Below, piece after piece: positions 34,344 through 43,271 of a DNA stretch of 50,135 nt. The position numbers were made by a program, and so were the translations under genes. This stretch comes from CAYUFB01 sp964444125 (GTDB lineage: Bacteria; Patescibacteriota; Dojkabacteria; B142; JAFGMG01). Under the pieces are notes generated by a model. It was not told where the DNA came from. It did no database searches and saw only the letters and a program-made list of their open reading frames with translations. Every line of letters starts with the position of its first letter. The stretch's first letter is position 1. The stretch lies in contig CAYUFB010000005.1 in the NCBI GenBank assembly GCA_964444125.1, positions 1-50,135 of the forward strand. The letters are read 5' to 3'.

Positions 34344-35729
34344 ATGAACAAACCAAAACTAGAAGAAATTGCTGCTTGGGCCAAAAGAAGAGGATTTATC
34401 TATCAGACATCAGATATATATGGTGGCCTTGCCAATAATTACGACTATGGTCCATATGGAGTGCAGCTCAAGAAAAATATTGCAGATCTCTGGTGGAAGA
34501 AATTTGTCACAGATAGATCTGATATTGTAGGTCTAGATGGTGCAATACTTATGCAGAAGCAAGTCTGGGAAGCGTCTGGGCATACAGGAGGATTTAATGA
34601 GTCACTTGTAGAAGACAAAACGAATCACAAAAGATATAGAACGGATCATCTGTTAGAGGCTTGGGCGAAAAAAAATAAAAAAGATTTGAATATAGAAAAG
34701 ATGACATTAGAGGAAATGAGCAAATTAATTGAGGAAAACAACATTAAAAGTCCTGATGGCAATGAGATTACCAAACCGAAATTATTCAATCAGATGTTTG
34801 AAACACATGTCGGATTTGATAAAGATGAGAACGACCTAGCGTACTTGAGACCAGAGACAGCACAATCCATTTTCGTAAATTTCAAAAATGTCTTGGATAC
34901 CATGCGAGTTAAAGTCCCTTTTGGAATCGCACAAATCGGTAAGGCATTTCGAAACGAGATCACAAAAGGTCAATTTATCTTTAGGACAATTGAAACAGAG
35001 CAAATGGAGATAGAATACTTCATAGATCCAGAATCAAACTGGGAAGAATTGATGCAGAACTGGCTAGAGGAGATGAAAGACTTCTATATCAAACTTGGAG
35101 CTAGTGAATCAGATATTAGATTTAGACAACATACACAAGAAGAATTGTCCCATTATTCAAAACGTACGTATGATCCAGAATACAACTTTGACTTCGGATG
35201 GGCAGAAGTTGCAGGTTTAGCTCACAGAGGAGAATTCGATCTATCCAAACATCAAGAATTTAGTGGCAAGAAACTTACCTACAAAGATCCAAAAACACAA
35301 AGGGAATATGTTCCAAATGTGCTAGAGCCATCTTTTGGTCTAGCCCGCGCTGTATTAGTCGCGATCTATGCAGCATACGAAAGCGAGAAATTAGAAAATA
35401 ACAGTACAAGAACAGTATTGAAATTTCCAAAAAATATTGCACCGGTACAACTTGCAGTTTTTCCTCTACAAAAAGATGAGAAATTACAAAATCTTGCAGA
35501 GTCAGTGTATAAACAACTTAAAGGTACTTATAGAATCGAATTTGATAATTCCGGAAATATCGGTAAAATGTATCGAAGACAGGACGAAATTGGTACTCCT
35601 TATTGCATAACAGTAGATTTTGACTCTTTAGAAGATAAATCAGTTACAATAAGAGATAGAGACACTATGAAACAGGAGAGGATTTGCATAGATAATTTAA
35701 CTGAATATTTAGAGAAACAATTTGATTGA
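34344..35729 (+). CDS. glyS: Glycyl-tRNA synthetase (single-chain, alpha2 type)
   Basis: This 461-residue class II synthetase charges tRNA-Gly. It is the homodimeric form, not the GlyQ/GlyS tetramer. The N-terminus AWAKRRGFIYQTSDIYGGLANNYDYGPYGVQLKKNI is typical. LRPETAQSIFVNFKNV lies near 172, motif 2 AFRNEIT near 200, motif 3 EPSFGLARAVLVAI near 331, and the anticodon domain PVQLAVFPLQ begins near 365. It is controlled by the T-box just upstream. Confidence 0.95.
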   Translation: MNKPKLEEIAAWAKRRGFIYQTSDIYGGLANNYDYGPYGVQLKKNIADLWWKKFVTDRSDIVGLDGAILMQKQVWEASGHTGGFNESLVEDKTNHKRYRTDHLLEAWAKKNKKDLNIEKMTLEEMSKLIEENNIKSPDGNEITKPKLFNQMFETHVGFDKDENDLAYLRPETAQSIFVNFKNVLDTMRVKVPFGIAQIGKAFRNEITKGQFIFRTIETEQMEIEYFIDPESNWEELMQNWLEEMKDFYIKLGASESDIRFRQHTQEELSHYSKRTYDPEYNFDFGWAEVAGLAHRGEFDLSKHQEFSGKKLTYKDPKTQREYVPNVLEPSFGLARAVLVAIYAAYESEKLENNSTRTVLKFPKNIAPVQLAVFPLQKDEKLQNLAESVYKQLKGTYRIEFDNSGNIGKMYRRQDEIGTPYCITVDFDSLEDKSVTIRDRDTMKQERICIDNLTEYLEKQFD

Positions 35730-35896
35730 ATAGTATCCAGTACTAAGCATTCAGCTTCAAGCTTACAGTATTAAGTATTAAGTATTGAGCTTTGAGTAGT
35801 GATTATTTAGTAGGCTTATCCGCCTCGGGCGGGGAATACTGGGTGCTGAATGCTGTATACTAATTACTATTTACTCATAACTATTAACTCACTAAT
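35730..35896. repeat. Degenerate short tandem repeats with a nested palindrome
   Basis: Runs of 7-8-base units such as AGTATTA, AGTATTGAGC, GAATACTGGG and TGCTGAATGCTG fill this gap. They are interrupted by the palindrome CCGCC-TCG-GGCGG at 35820-35832. The same unit type is found at 11501-11540 and 46497-46560. There is no gene or clear terminator. Confidence 0.6.
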
Positions 35897-36892
35897 ATGC
35901 AAGACAAAAATGAAATACTAAATCTAATAGAAAAGTCTGATAATATACTAATCACAACACATATTAGTCCAGATTTTGATGCAATTGGATCTATGCTGGC
36001 ACTTTTTTGGATACTAAAAAGCATGCACGCCAAAAAAATTTCAATGATCATCAAAGACCCATTACCTTTTAATGCAAAATACATAGAAGGGATGGATCAG
36101 ATCATTCAAGACGACATTTCAAAGGTTGAAGTTCTTGATAAATTTGACCTGATATTTATCCTTGATGCAAATAGAAAATCTAGACTTACTAGATCTGATT
36201 TTGAGTTCCTTCCTCATCAGCAAGTAGTGATCATTGATCATCATATGACTGGAGCTGATGTTGAAGCAACTGTACATATCAAAGAAAATACCTCATCAAC
36301 AGGTGAGATCCTATATAAATTATTTGTAGATGAAATTACATTTAGTCAGCAAATAGCCAAATCACTCCTTACAGCTATATATGATGATACAAATGGATTT
36401 TCTACCAAAAACGTAGGCAAGCAAACTATAGAAATAGTCGCTCACTTAATAGAACTTGGAGCAAACATTTCTGAGACAGCAAATTTCCTAAAAACCTATG
36501 ACGAGGCAGTACTCAATGCCCTTAAAACACTCATCAATAATCTCAGTTTTGATGATGCTCATAAATACGCATACTCTTACATCACACCTGATGTATACAC
36601 ACTTTTAGGATTAAACAATTCAAAATTTGATCTAATTTCAAATCTATTTATGGATATACTTCTTGGACGTGAGGGTTATTCCTGGGGATTTATCGCAAGA
36701 CCTGATGATGACAACAATACCAAAGTCTCATTTAGATCAAGAAATGAAGAAATCAACGTTAGATCTATAGCAGAAATACTTGGCGGTGGCGGACATGATG
36801 CAGCAGCAGGTGCCACATTAAATACAAGCGATGTATACGACACACTTGCCACAACACGCAACGCAATAGCAAAATATAAGAAAAACGGATAG
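35897..36892 (+). CDS. DHH/DHHA1 phosphoesterase, NrnA-like
   Basis: The protein has 331 residues. Its motifs are HISPDFDAIGSMLAL near 21-35 (the family's DxDAIGS), LIFILDANRKSRL near 90, the name-giving IDHH near 112, and the DHHA1 glycine motif GGGGHDAAAG near 295. NrnA-type enzymes degrade short oligonucleotides or cyclic dinucleotide products and can act on pAp. Which of these applies here is not visible. It is convergent with dnaK, with a bidirectional hairpin between them. Confidence 0.88.
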   Translation: MQDKNEILNLIEKSDNILITTHISPDFDAIGSMLALFWILKSMHAKKISMIIKDPLPFNAKYIEGMDQIIQDDISKVEVLDKFDLIFILDANRKSRLTRSDFEFLPHQQVVIIDHHMTGADVEATVHIKENTSSTGEILYKLFVDEITFSQQIAKSLLTAIYDDTNGFSTKNVGKQTIEIVAHLIELGANISETANFLKTYDEAVLNALKTLINNLSFDDAHKYAYSYITPDVYTLLGLNNSKFDLISNLFMDILLGREGYSWGFIARPDDDNNTKVSFRSRNEEINVRSIAEILGGGGHDAAAGATLNTSDVYDTLATTRNAIAKYKKNG

Positions 36893-36927
36893 AGGATGGC
36901 GGATTACGGAAAACGGATTGCGGAATT

Positions 36928-36988
36928 CGAATATAGAATTTAACAAAAAGCGGAAAACTATGTATCTCTATATTCGTTTTCCGCTTTT
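36928..36988. terminator. Bidirectional terminator between the DHH gene and dnaK
   Basis: AAAAGCGGAAAAC (36946-36958) pairs with GTTTTCCGCTTTT (36976-36988). An outer alternative pairs CGAATATAGA (36928-36937) with TCTATATTCG (36967-36976). A- and T-rich flanks suit both directions. The preceding 36893-36925 carries GGATTACGGAAAACGGATTG-type repeats, which also recur near grpE. Confidence 0.65.
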
Positions 36989-37004
36989 CGTCTTATGTAT
37001 TCCG

Positions 37005-38930
37005 TTATTGCTTCACTACTTCACCTTCTTCAGGCTCCTTTTTGTCATCATCATCTTTATCATCTTTTTTACTTTGATCTTCCGACTTCTTCTCCTTTTC
37101 TACCTCTTCTGCAGCTTTTTGGTACATCTTTGCACCTTTTTCTTGAAGAAGTTTGGATAATTCATCAGTCTTGGATTTGACCTCCTCATTATTGAATTCG
37201 CCTTTTATCATATCTTTTAGAGCATTAGCCTTTTCTTCAAGTTCTTTTTTGTCATTTTCATCAAGCTTATCCTTCATCTCTTCAATAAATTTTTGCACCT
37301 GAAATGCTAGTGTATCTGCATTATTTAATATTTCCGCTTTTTCTCTCTTTGCCTTATCTTCTGATGCAAATTTTGCAGCTTCCTCAACCATCTTTTCTAT
37401 TTCACTTTCATCCATTTGAGTAGATGCTGTTATTGTGATACTTTGTTGTTTTCCAGTTGCCTTATCAACAGCAGAGACATTTAAGATACCATTAGCATCT
37501 ATTTTGAACTTAACTTCAATCTGAGGGATACCACGTGGTGCTGGAGTAATACCATCCAGGATAAACCTTCCAAGAGTCTTATTATCACTAGCCATTTCTC
37601 TCTCTCCTTGAAGTACATGAATCTCAACAGCAGGCTGATTGTCTGCAGCAGTAGAGAATACCTGTGATTTCTCTACAGGAATTGTTGTGTTTCTTGGGAT
37701 AAGTGGTGTTCTAACTCCACCAAGTGTCTCAAGACCTAAGGTAAGTGGGGTTACATCAAGTAAGGTTACATCTTTTACACTTTCATCGCCAGATAAGACA
37801 GCTCCTTGAATAGCAGCACCAATAGCTACCACTTCATCAGGATTCACACTTTCATTTGGTTTTTTGCCAAAGAACTCTTCAACAGTCTTTTTGATAATTG
37901 GCATCCTTGTCATACCCCCAACAAGTATCACTTCATCAATTTCACTTTTTTCTATCCCAGCGTCCTTCAAGGCTTTTTCACAAGGAGCAACAGTCGCTTT
38001 GACTAGACTTGAAACCATTTTTTCTAAATCAGATCTTGTCATATCACGCCTTAGATGCTTTGGACCATTTTTATCAGCTGTGATATATGGCAAGTTTATT
38101 TCAGTCTTTTCTGCGCTAGATAGAGTTATCTTTGCCTTTTCAGCAGCTTCCTTCAATCTTTGAAGTGCTGCAGGATCAGTAGATAGATCAATACCAGTTT
38201 CTTTTTTGAAATCCTCAACTAGAGTATCAATGATTTGTTGATCGAAGTCATCACCACCAAGATGTGTATCTCCATTGGTAGATTTGACCTCAAAAACTCC
38301 ATCTCCTATTTCAAGAATCGATATATCAAAAGTACCACCACCAAGATCATATACTGCAATAATCTGGTCATTTTTTTGATCAAGTCCGTAAGCTAGAGCT
38401 GCTGCTGTTGGTTCATTGATAATTCTCTTGACATCAAGTCCAGCAATTTTACCGGCATTTTTGGTAGCCTGTCTTTGTGAGTCATCAAAATACGCTGGTA
38501 CAGTGATAACTGCTTCATTGACGCTTTCGCCCAAAAATGCTTCAGCATCAGCTTTTAATTTAGCTAGTACCTTTGCACTAATAGCCTCAGGTGCCAACCA
38601 TTCATCCCCAAATTTTATCTCTATACCACCTTTATTGCTTTTTCTTAATTGAAACGGCAAAAGCTTTTTATCTTTTTCGACCTCAGGATCATCCCAATGT
38701 CTTCCAATAAGTCTTTTGATAGAGTAAAAGGTTTGCTCTGGATTAGTTACCATTTGATTTTTAGCAGGGATACCAACAATAATATCATTTACCGCATCAG
38801 AATTGATTGCAACAACAGACGGAGTAGTTCTGCCTCCTTCTTTGTTAGTAATAATTTCAGGTTTACCACCTGTTACAAAAGCAATAGCAGAGTTTGTCGT
38901 GCCTAAGTCTATACCTATTATTTTTGACAT
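37005..38930 (-). CDS. dnaK: Chaperone DnaK (Hsp70)
   Basis: The product is 641 residues. It begins KIIGIDLGTTNSAIAF, then has NEPTAAALAYG, DLGGGTFDISIL, VGGMTRMP and the linker DVTLLDVTPLTLG. A substrate-binding domain follows with GERE.A.DNK.LG.F.L and KFKIDANGILNVSA, then the helical lid. The C-terminal tail is unusually rich in Lys/Asp/Glu (KKSEDQSKKDDKDDDDKKEPEEGEVVKQ) rather than ending in EEVD-like or Gly-rich sequence. It is the last gene of the hrcA-grpE-dnaK operon; dnaJ is not next to it. Confidence 0.97.
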   Translation of the reverse strand: MSKIIGIDLGTTNSAIAFVTGGKPEIITNKEGGRTTPSVVAINSDAVNDIIVGIPAKNQMVTNPEQTFYSIKRLIGRHWDDPEVEKDKKLLPFQLRKSNKGGIEIKFGDEWLAPEAISAKVLAKLKADAEAFLGESVNEAVITVPAYFDDSQRQATKNAGKIAGLDVKRIINEPTAAALAYGLDQKNDQIIAVYDLGGGTFDISILEIGDGVFEVKSTNGDTHLGGDDFDQQIIDTLVEDFKKETGIDLSTDPAALQRLKEAAEKAKITLSSAEKTEINLPYITADKNGPKHLRRDMTRSDLEKMVSSLVKATVAPCEKALKDAGIEKSEIDEVILVGGMTRMPIIKKTVEEFFGKKPNESVNPDEVVAIGAAIQGAVLSGDESVKDVTLLDVTPLTLGLETLGGVRTPLIPRNTTIPVEKSQVFSTAADNQPAVEIHVLQGEREMASDNKTLGRFILDGITPAPRGIPQIEVKFKIDANGILNVSAVDKATGKQQSITITASTQMDESEIEKMVEEAAKFASEDKAKREKAEILNNADTLAFQVQKFIEEMKDKLDENDKKELEEKANALKDMIKGEFNNEEVKSKTDELSKLLQEKGAKMYQKAAEEVEKEKKSEDQSKKDDKDDDDKKEPEEGEVVKQ

Positions 38931-39062
38931 AATTAATAAAATTAATAAATATTAAATAATATCGAATTACGAAAAATTAATAACGAATTACGGAATACGA
39001 ATAACGAATAAAACAAATTACATTAAATACCTTTGCGTAATCCGTTTTTCATATCCATTTAT
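38931..39062. repeat. Degenerate ACGAATTACGGAAT-type repeats between grpE and dnaK
   Basis: The gap holds runs such as CGAATTACGAAAAATTAATAACGAATTACGG (split here as overlapping units) on one side and GTAATCCGTTTTTCAT on the other. They continue into the 3' end of grpE. The dnaK-proximal part is purely AT (TAATTAATAAAATTAATAAATATT) and forms the dnaK leader. No separate promoter is evident. Confidence 0.5.
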
Positions 39063-40019
39063 CTATTTTTCTCCTTCCGTCATCCGTTTTCCTTTTTCCG
39101 TCTTCCGCGATCCGCCAAATTTCGATACTACAACTTTCGCATGCCTAACTATTCTATCATCTTTTTTGTATCCACTTAATAGCACCTCATGAACTACATT
39201 ATCTTGTGCATTATCTGGTGTAGGAATAGTTGTGACCGCTTCCATTATATTCATATCAAATCTATCTTTTGGATTTACGACTATCCTTTCAAAACCCTTT
39301 TGCGCAAGAATATTCAAAAATTTGTCATAAATACTTTTTATACCATCATGACTATCTTCTTTTAACAGTCTTTCCATATCATCAACTATTTCAAGTAAAT
39401 CCTTGACAAGATCTATATTGGCCATTTGCGTAAGCTGAATCATTCTTTCTTCACACCTTTTACGATAATTGTCAAAATCAGCCATTAATTGCAATTTTGA
39501 ATTTCTTTCATTCTCAAGCTCAAGCTCACTTTGTGTACATACAAATTCATTATGCGATTTGCCCACACTTCTATTTCTAAATTGAAGTTTTTGGCCCACA
39601 TCAACTAGATAACTAAATTTATCTTCACCAATCTGTCGAACTTTTTCTAATTTGCCTTCTTTGGACAAAGTCTCTACAAAATTATCATAATCAGCTATAA
39701 CTAAGCTAACATACTCCCACTCTGACTTTTCAAGATTTGAGCTTGGCTTTGGTTCTGATAGTTCAATGAAATTCAAATTTTGGAATTCTGTTTTCAAATT
39801 CTCTGGTATCTCAAATACATAAATCTTCCTACCTCCATGAGATATGACCAAATCAAGTTTTAATCCTTTTGTCTCTAATTCGTTTTTCGTCTTCTCAAGT
39901 TCATCTCTATTGTGAGTTTGATAATTTGCACTATCTATAGTATATTGCCAACCTTTTAGTTCCGGTAAACTTTTTTCAATTACTTTAATTAGTTTTTTTA
40001 GATCATCTAGTAGAGGCAT
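39063..40019 (-). CDS. grpE: GrpE nucleotide exchange factor with extra N-terminal VOC-like domain
   Basis: The product is 318 residues, while GrpE is normally 170-210. The C-terminal part (about 163-305) is GrpE: a long helix with ADFDNYRKRCEERM, then LLEIVDDMERLL, FERIVVNPKDRFDMNIMEAV, VVHEVLLSGYKKDDRIVRHAKVVVSK. The first ~160 residues match the pattern of YecM-like VOC-fold proteins: YQTHNRDELEKTKNELETKG, HGGRKIYVFEIPE, FIELSEPKPSSNLEKSEWEYVSLVI. That assignment is by pattern and is moderate. The last residues (GSRKTEKGKRMTEGEK) are encoded by a degenerate repeat. It lies between hrcA and dnaK, as usual. Confidence 0.85.
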   Translation of the reverse strand: MPLLDDLKKLIKVIEKSLPELKGWQYTIDSANYQTHNRDELEKTKNELETKGLKLDLVISHGGRKIYVFEIPENLKTEFQNLNFIELSEPKPSSNLEKSEWEYVSLVIADYDNFVETLSKEGKLEKVRQIGEDKFSYLVDVGQKLQFRNRSVGKSHNEFVCTQSELELENERNSKLQLMADFDNYRKRCEERMIQLTQMANIDLVKDLLEIVDDMERLLKEDSHDGIKSIYDKFLNILAQKGFERIVVNPKDRFDMNIMEAVTTIPTPDNAQDNVVHEVLLSGYKKDDRIVRHAKVVVSKFGGSRKTEKGKRMTEGEK

Positions 40020-40045
40020 GAAAAATTAATTAATAAATAAATATA

Positions 40046-40774
40046 TTAACGCCAATCATGTAGCGCATTAGATATTTCAGCGCTGATGTATTTAAGTGCC
40101 GGTATAACTTTGTTGTACCTCATCCGATTTGGGCCAAAGACAGAAATCACTCCATCATTGCCACTAAAAACTGGAATAGAGGTAAACACTAAGGCTGAAT
40201 TTCTCAAAGCTTCGTTTTCGAAATCATCACCGATAAGTACCTGTACATCTTCGCTTGACCTGTTACGGCTAAACAAGTTTGAAACTTCTGCATAATCTTC
40301 AAGTAATGCAAGAATCTGTTTTAAAACTCTAAGATCCTGGTACTCGGGATTATCTATCAAGTTGTTTAAGCCATAATGATATATTCTATCTCCTACAAGC
40401 GCCACAGATGCGTTGCCCGTAAGCTGGGCCAAAGCTCTTACTGCACTTAAGATCAGTTGATCTTGGTTATACCTTTTTTGGAATAAATCCTCAGAAAGTG
40501 TAACTGTGTCTCTCACATCCATATCTTCAAGCTGATCAATAATATCCTGCAAAAAATACTTAAACGCAAGGGTTGTTGGGACTCTACCAGAAGATGCGTG
40601 AGGTTTAGCTAGATATCCCATATCAACTAATGTAGCCATCTCGTTTCTAATTGTAGCGGGGCTTACTCTCATATCATATTTCTCTGGTAAATCGATCGAT
40701 CCAACTGCTTGAGCAGTCTCCACAAACTCATTGATAATCGCTTCTAGTAACATTTTTTGCCTAGCCGTAATCAT
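40046..40774 (-). CDS. hrcA: Heat-inducible repressor HrcA, short
   Basis: The product is 242 residues, while most HrcA proteins are about 340. The winged helix is clear: TARQKMLLEAIINEFVETAQAVGSIDL..YDMRVSPATIRNEMATLVDMGYLAKPHASSGRVPTTLAFKYF. A reduced GAF-like domain with a late signature (GVISVFGPNRMRYNKVIPALKYISAEISNAL) completes the protein. Part of the usual inserted dimerising region is absent. It should bind the CIRCE element upstream and repress its own operon. Confidence 0.93.
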   Translation of the reverse strand: MITARQKMLLEAIINEFVETAQAVGSIDLPEKYDMRVSPATIRNEMATLVDMGYLAKPHASSGRVPTTLAFKYFLQDIIDQLEDMDVRDTVTLSEDLFQKRYNQDQLILSAVRALAQLTGNASVALVGDRIYHYGLNNLIDNPEYQDLRVLKQILALLEDYAEVSNLFSRNRSSEDVQVLIGDDFENEALRNSALVFTSIPVFSGNDGVISVFGPNRMRYNKVIPALKYISAEISNALHDWR

Positions 40775-40801
40775 CTTAAAAATATTTAAAACGAAAATTA
40801 T

Positions 40802-40828
40802 TTAGCACACACGAACCTTTAGTGCTAG
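40802..40828 (-). promoter_or_regulatory. CIRCE operator
   Basis: TTAGCACAC-N9-TAGTGCTAG differs from the consensus TTAGCACTC-N9-GAGTGCTAA at only a few arm positions, mostly at the inner ends. It lies 28 bases upstream of hrcA, just downstream of a candidate promoter on the minus strand (TTGAAA, 17 bases, TAGACT, about 40833-40862). HrcA binding here would repress hrcA-grpE-dnaK. Confidence 0.85.
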
Positions 40829-40858
40829 TAGTCTATCATTAGCAATTGAAATTTTCAA

Positions 40859-40910
40859 GTGCCAATTTCTAAAAAGTTTACTTTTTCTAGTTAGAAATTG
40901 GCACTTATAC
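40859..40910. terminator. Hairpin terminator between the membrane protein gene and hrcA
   Basis: AAGTGCCAATTTCTA pairs with TAGAAATTGGCACTT around a roughly 20-base AT-rich loop. It lies just past the stop of the gene at 40933 (minus strand) and immediately ahead of the hrcA promoter, so it insulates the heat-shock operon. Confidence 0.7.
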
Positions 40911-40932
40911 ATTCTTAAAGTAGGAAATCAAT

Positions 40933-42426
40933 CTAATAATTGCACTTATTAGCTTCAGTTATCTTTGTTATTTCTTTTATTGCCTTATCTCTTGAATAGT
41001 TATATTCAAAGATATTTTCATTTTTTGCCTTCATCTCAGCTTTTTTATAATACAAAGTACAGTAGTATTCCTGTTTATTAGAGAAATCTACATCAACTAA
41101 TTGAAGGTAGGCATCACTTGAAAGCGTCATAAGATAGTCAGTATCCAATTCATTTAATTCACCTGATCTGAAATGTTCAATATTATGCTTTGCTATTAAT
41201 TTATCAGGATTAATGATATTGAGACTTAAGAGAAATAATGCAATTGAAACAAAACTAAACAAGCTGAAATTTTGTAATATTTTTTGAGAGAAATTGGCAA
41301 AAAGAAGATATATAAACAAAACTGCCTCAAGTGCCATAAATAAATGTGGGAATAATCGAAGCTCTGTAAGCCCATAACCTGATTCATATAGAGACATTCT
41401 GTTATGCGCAGAGTAGATGACAAAAAGAATATTGATTATAAATAAACTCATCAATGTCTTAGTTACAACTTTTGCTTTTGGGGATACACTGAAGCTGTAA
41501 TTTGAGACAATGTACACAATAATAAATGCGATAATTGAGACTACCTGCAATTGCCAGAAGCCTTGTCTTGCATATTCAGAATAAGTTAGCCCTAAATCTG
41601 CGACCTTATCATGATTGGCATAATAATAAACTAATTGTACAACGTTAAATAATATAAATATTAAATTCATCCCTGTCAGTAAAATTGTAGATACTATAGT
41701 ATTTATACCTTTCTTTGCTTTATTTGCAGGTTCTACAAATAGCTCAAGATAATTACTGATGAATATTGAACTAGTAAGATATATAAATGCGCAAGTTACA
41801 AAAATAGTCAAAAAAATCTGATTTAAGGATAAATCTAAATCAACCTTGGTAATAGTATTCTTGAAGGCCACATCAGCTGATGCCATAAGTGCAAGAAATA
41901 TACCAGCAAGCGGTATAAGTAGAATTAGGCCAATAAATATTGATATCATAATTGAAGTTGTCTTGCGATTTTCAAAATGAACATATTTAGAAATTCCAAA
42001 GATACCAGCAAATAATTTAGGCAAAGCAACAATGAAACCTGCAACAGAATTCAAATACAAAAGAAATGAATTTAAATACGAAAAGTTTTTTAGCTTATCT
42101 TTAAACACGCTGTAGTAAGTAATTGGCATGATAATCAACAAAATAAACAACACGTCAAAAACTAGAATTGTGGTATTTTGATGAAATATACTTGCTATAG
42201 CTAGAGCAGAAGGGACAAATGCTATTAGATCAAAAAAATTTAGCTTCTTAAGACCAAAAAATAAAACTTTTAAAGATAATAAAAAAGACCCAAGAATAAT
42301 AGTATATATCATGAGATTTAACCCAATACTCTTTGAATAAAAAAGTATTGTGAAAAGAATCCCCAATACGAAAGATCCAAAAAACGAAAAATTGATTGCT
42401 TGTCTATGCCTCTTTGATAAATTCAT
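40933..42426 (-). CDS. Polytopic membrane protein, DUF4153/DUF4173-like
   Basis: The product is 497 residues with about ten to twelve hydrophobic segments. The central LTYSEYARQGFWQLQVVSIIAFIIVY and the long loops around it are characteristic of the DUF4153/DUF4173 group of membrane proteins, whose function is unknown. The C-terminal 100 residues form a soluble region (LIAKHNIEHFRSGELNELDTDYLMTLSSDAYLQL) that occurs in the same family. It is a monocistronic gene on the minus strand. Confidence 0.72.
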   Translation of the reverse strand: MNLSKRHRQAINFSFFGSFVLGILFTILFYSKSIGLNLMIYTIILGSFLLSLKVLFFGLKKLNFFDLIAFVPSALAIASIFHQNTTILVFDVLFILLIIMPITYYSVFKDKLKNFSYLNSFLLYLNSVAGFIVALPKLFAGIFGISKYVHFENRKTTSIMISIFIGLILLIPLAGIFLALMASADVAFKNTITKVDLDLSLNQIFLTIFVTCAFIYLTSSIFISNYLELFVEPANKAKKGINTIVSTILLTGMNLIFILFNVVQLVYYYANHDKVADLGLTYSEYARQGFWQLQVVSIIAFIIVYIVSNYSFSVSPKAKVVTKTLMSLFIINILFVIYSAHNRMSLYESGYGLTELRLFPHLFMALEAVLFIYLLFANFSQKILQNFSLFSFVSIALFLLSLNIINPDKLIAKHNIEHFRSGELNELDTDYLMTLSSDAYLQLVDVDFSNKQEYYCTLYYKKAEMKAKNENIFEYNYSRDKAIKEITKITEANKCNY

Positions 42427-42505
42427 GAAAATTAGTTTTAATATATTCTTATAAACACAAAATCATTAATTAAGTGTCGAAATTTTTGAGGAGTTCAAGA
42501 ATAAA

Positions 42506-43270
42506 TTAAGCAAGAAATCGAAGTCGTCTGATACCATTATCTTTATAGTCAACCAACAAGTCTTCAAGCATGTAATTTCTACCATTTATATGATCATGCC
42601 ACTCCTGATCTTTTAGAGGTTTTTTGATATCAGTAATTATCACTATTCCTTTGCGCACACCATGATCTTTTTCATAATATCTGTGTGAATGCACGTAAGC
42701 AAATTTCTCTACATTTCCTTTATCATCTTTGTAGATATCCGTGATAAGAGCTACATGATGGGCGTTTTTGACTGGACCTTTGGCACGAATTAGATCTCCC
42801 GGCATTATCTTACCTAGATCATTAATCTTAATGCAATTAAGTAAAGATGTCAGATTATCTGCACCAATATTTTCTATAGGGCGAAGTGTACGGCGAATCT
42901 TTGCAAATAATGAATTATCGGGATATTTCAAGATCTTAGAAAGCCTTTTGCCAAAGAGTACTTGAAGATAAGAATCTAGCACATGAGCGACAAATCCAGA
43001 ACAATCAATACCAATGTTTCTTTCTACCATAAACTCCCTGATTTGCCTTTCTGACATCTCTTCTAATACAACTCCTTTTAGTTTCGCCCATACTTTGACT
43101 TCATGGACAATTTCTTCTGGACTACCTTTGCCGACCATAACACGAAGCCCACCTCTTTCTATACGTTTACTGATAAAGTACGGACATGCTACTTTTTTGC
43201 CACCAAGATCCAGATTGAAATAGTTATTGATAACTTTCTTTGCGCTTTTATCGATTTTGTAATGATTCAT
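42506..43270 (-). CDS. NlpC/P60 (C40-like) cysteine peptidase or amidase, cytoplasmic
   Basis: The product is 254 residues. The catalytic Cys lies in NIGIDCSGFVAHVLDSYL near 88, and the His lies in KNAHHVALITDI near 172, preceded by KIMPGDLIRAKG, which is typical of NlpC/P60 folds. A third polar residue may be the His in YVHSHRYYE. No signal peptide or membrane segment is seen, unlike wall hydrolases of this fold. It starts two bases after the stop of the ATP-grasp gene, so it is probably a functional partner of that ligase. Confidence 0.82.
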   Translation of the reverse strand: MNHYKIDKSAKKVINNYFNLDLGGKKVACPYFISKRIERGGLRVMVGKGSPEEIVHEVKVWAKLKGVVLEEMSERQIREFMVERNIGIDCSGFVAHVLDSYLQVLFGKRLSKILKYPDNSLFAKIRRTLRPIENIGADNLTSLLNCIKINDLGKIMPGDLIRAKGPVKNAHHVALITDIYKDDKGNVEKFAYVHSHRYYEKDHGVRKGIVIITDIKKPLKDQEWHDHINGRNYMLEDLLVDYKDNGIRRLRFLA

Positions 43271-43271
43271 T

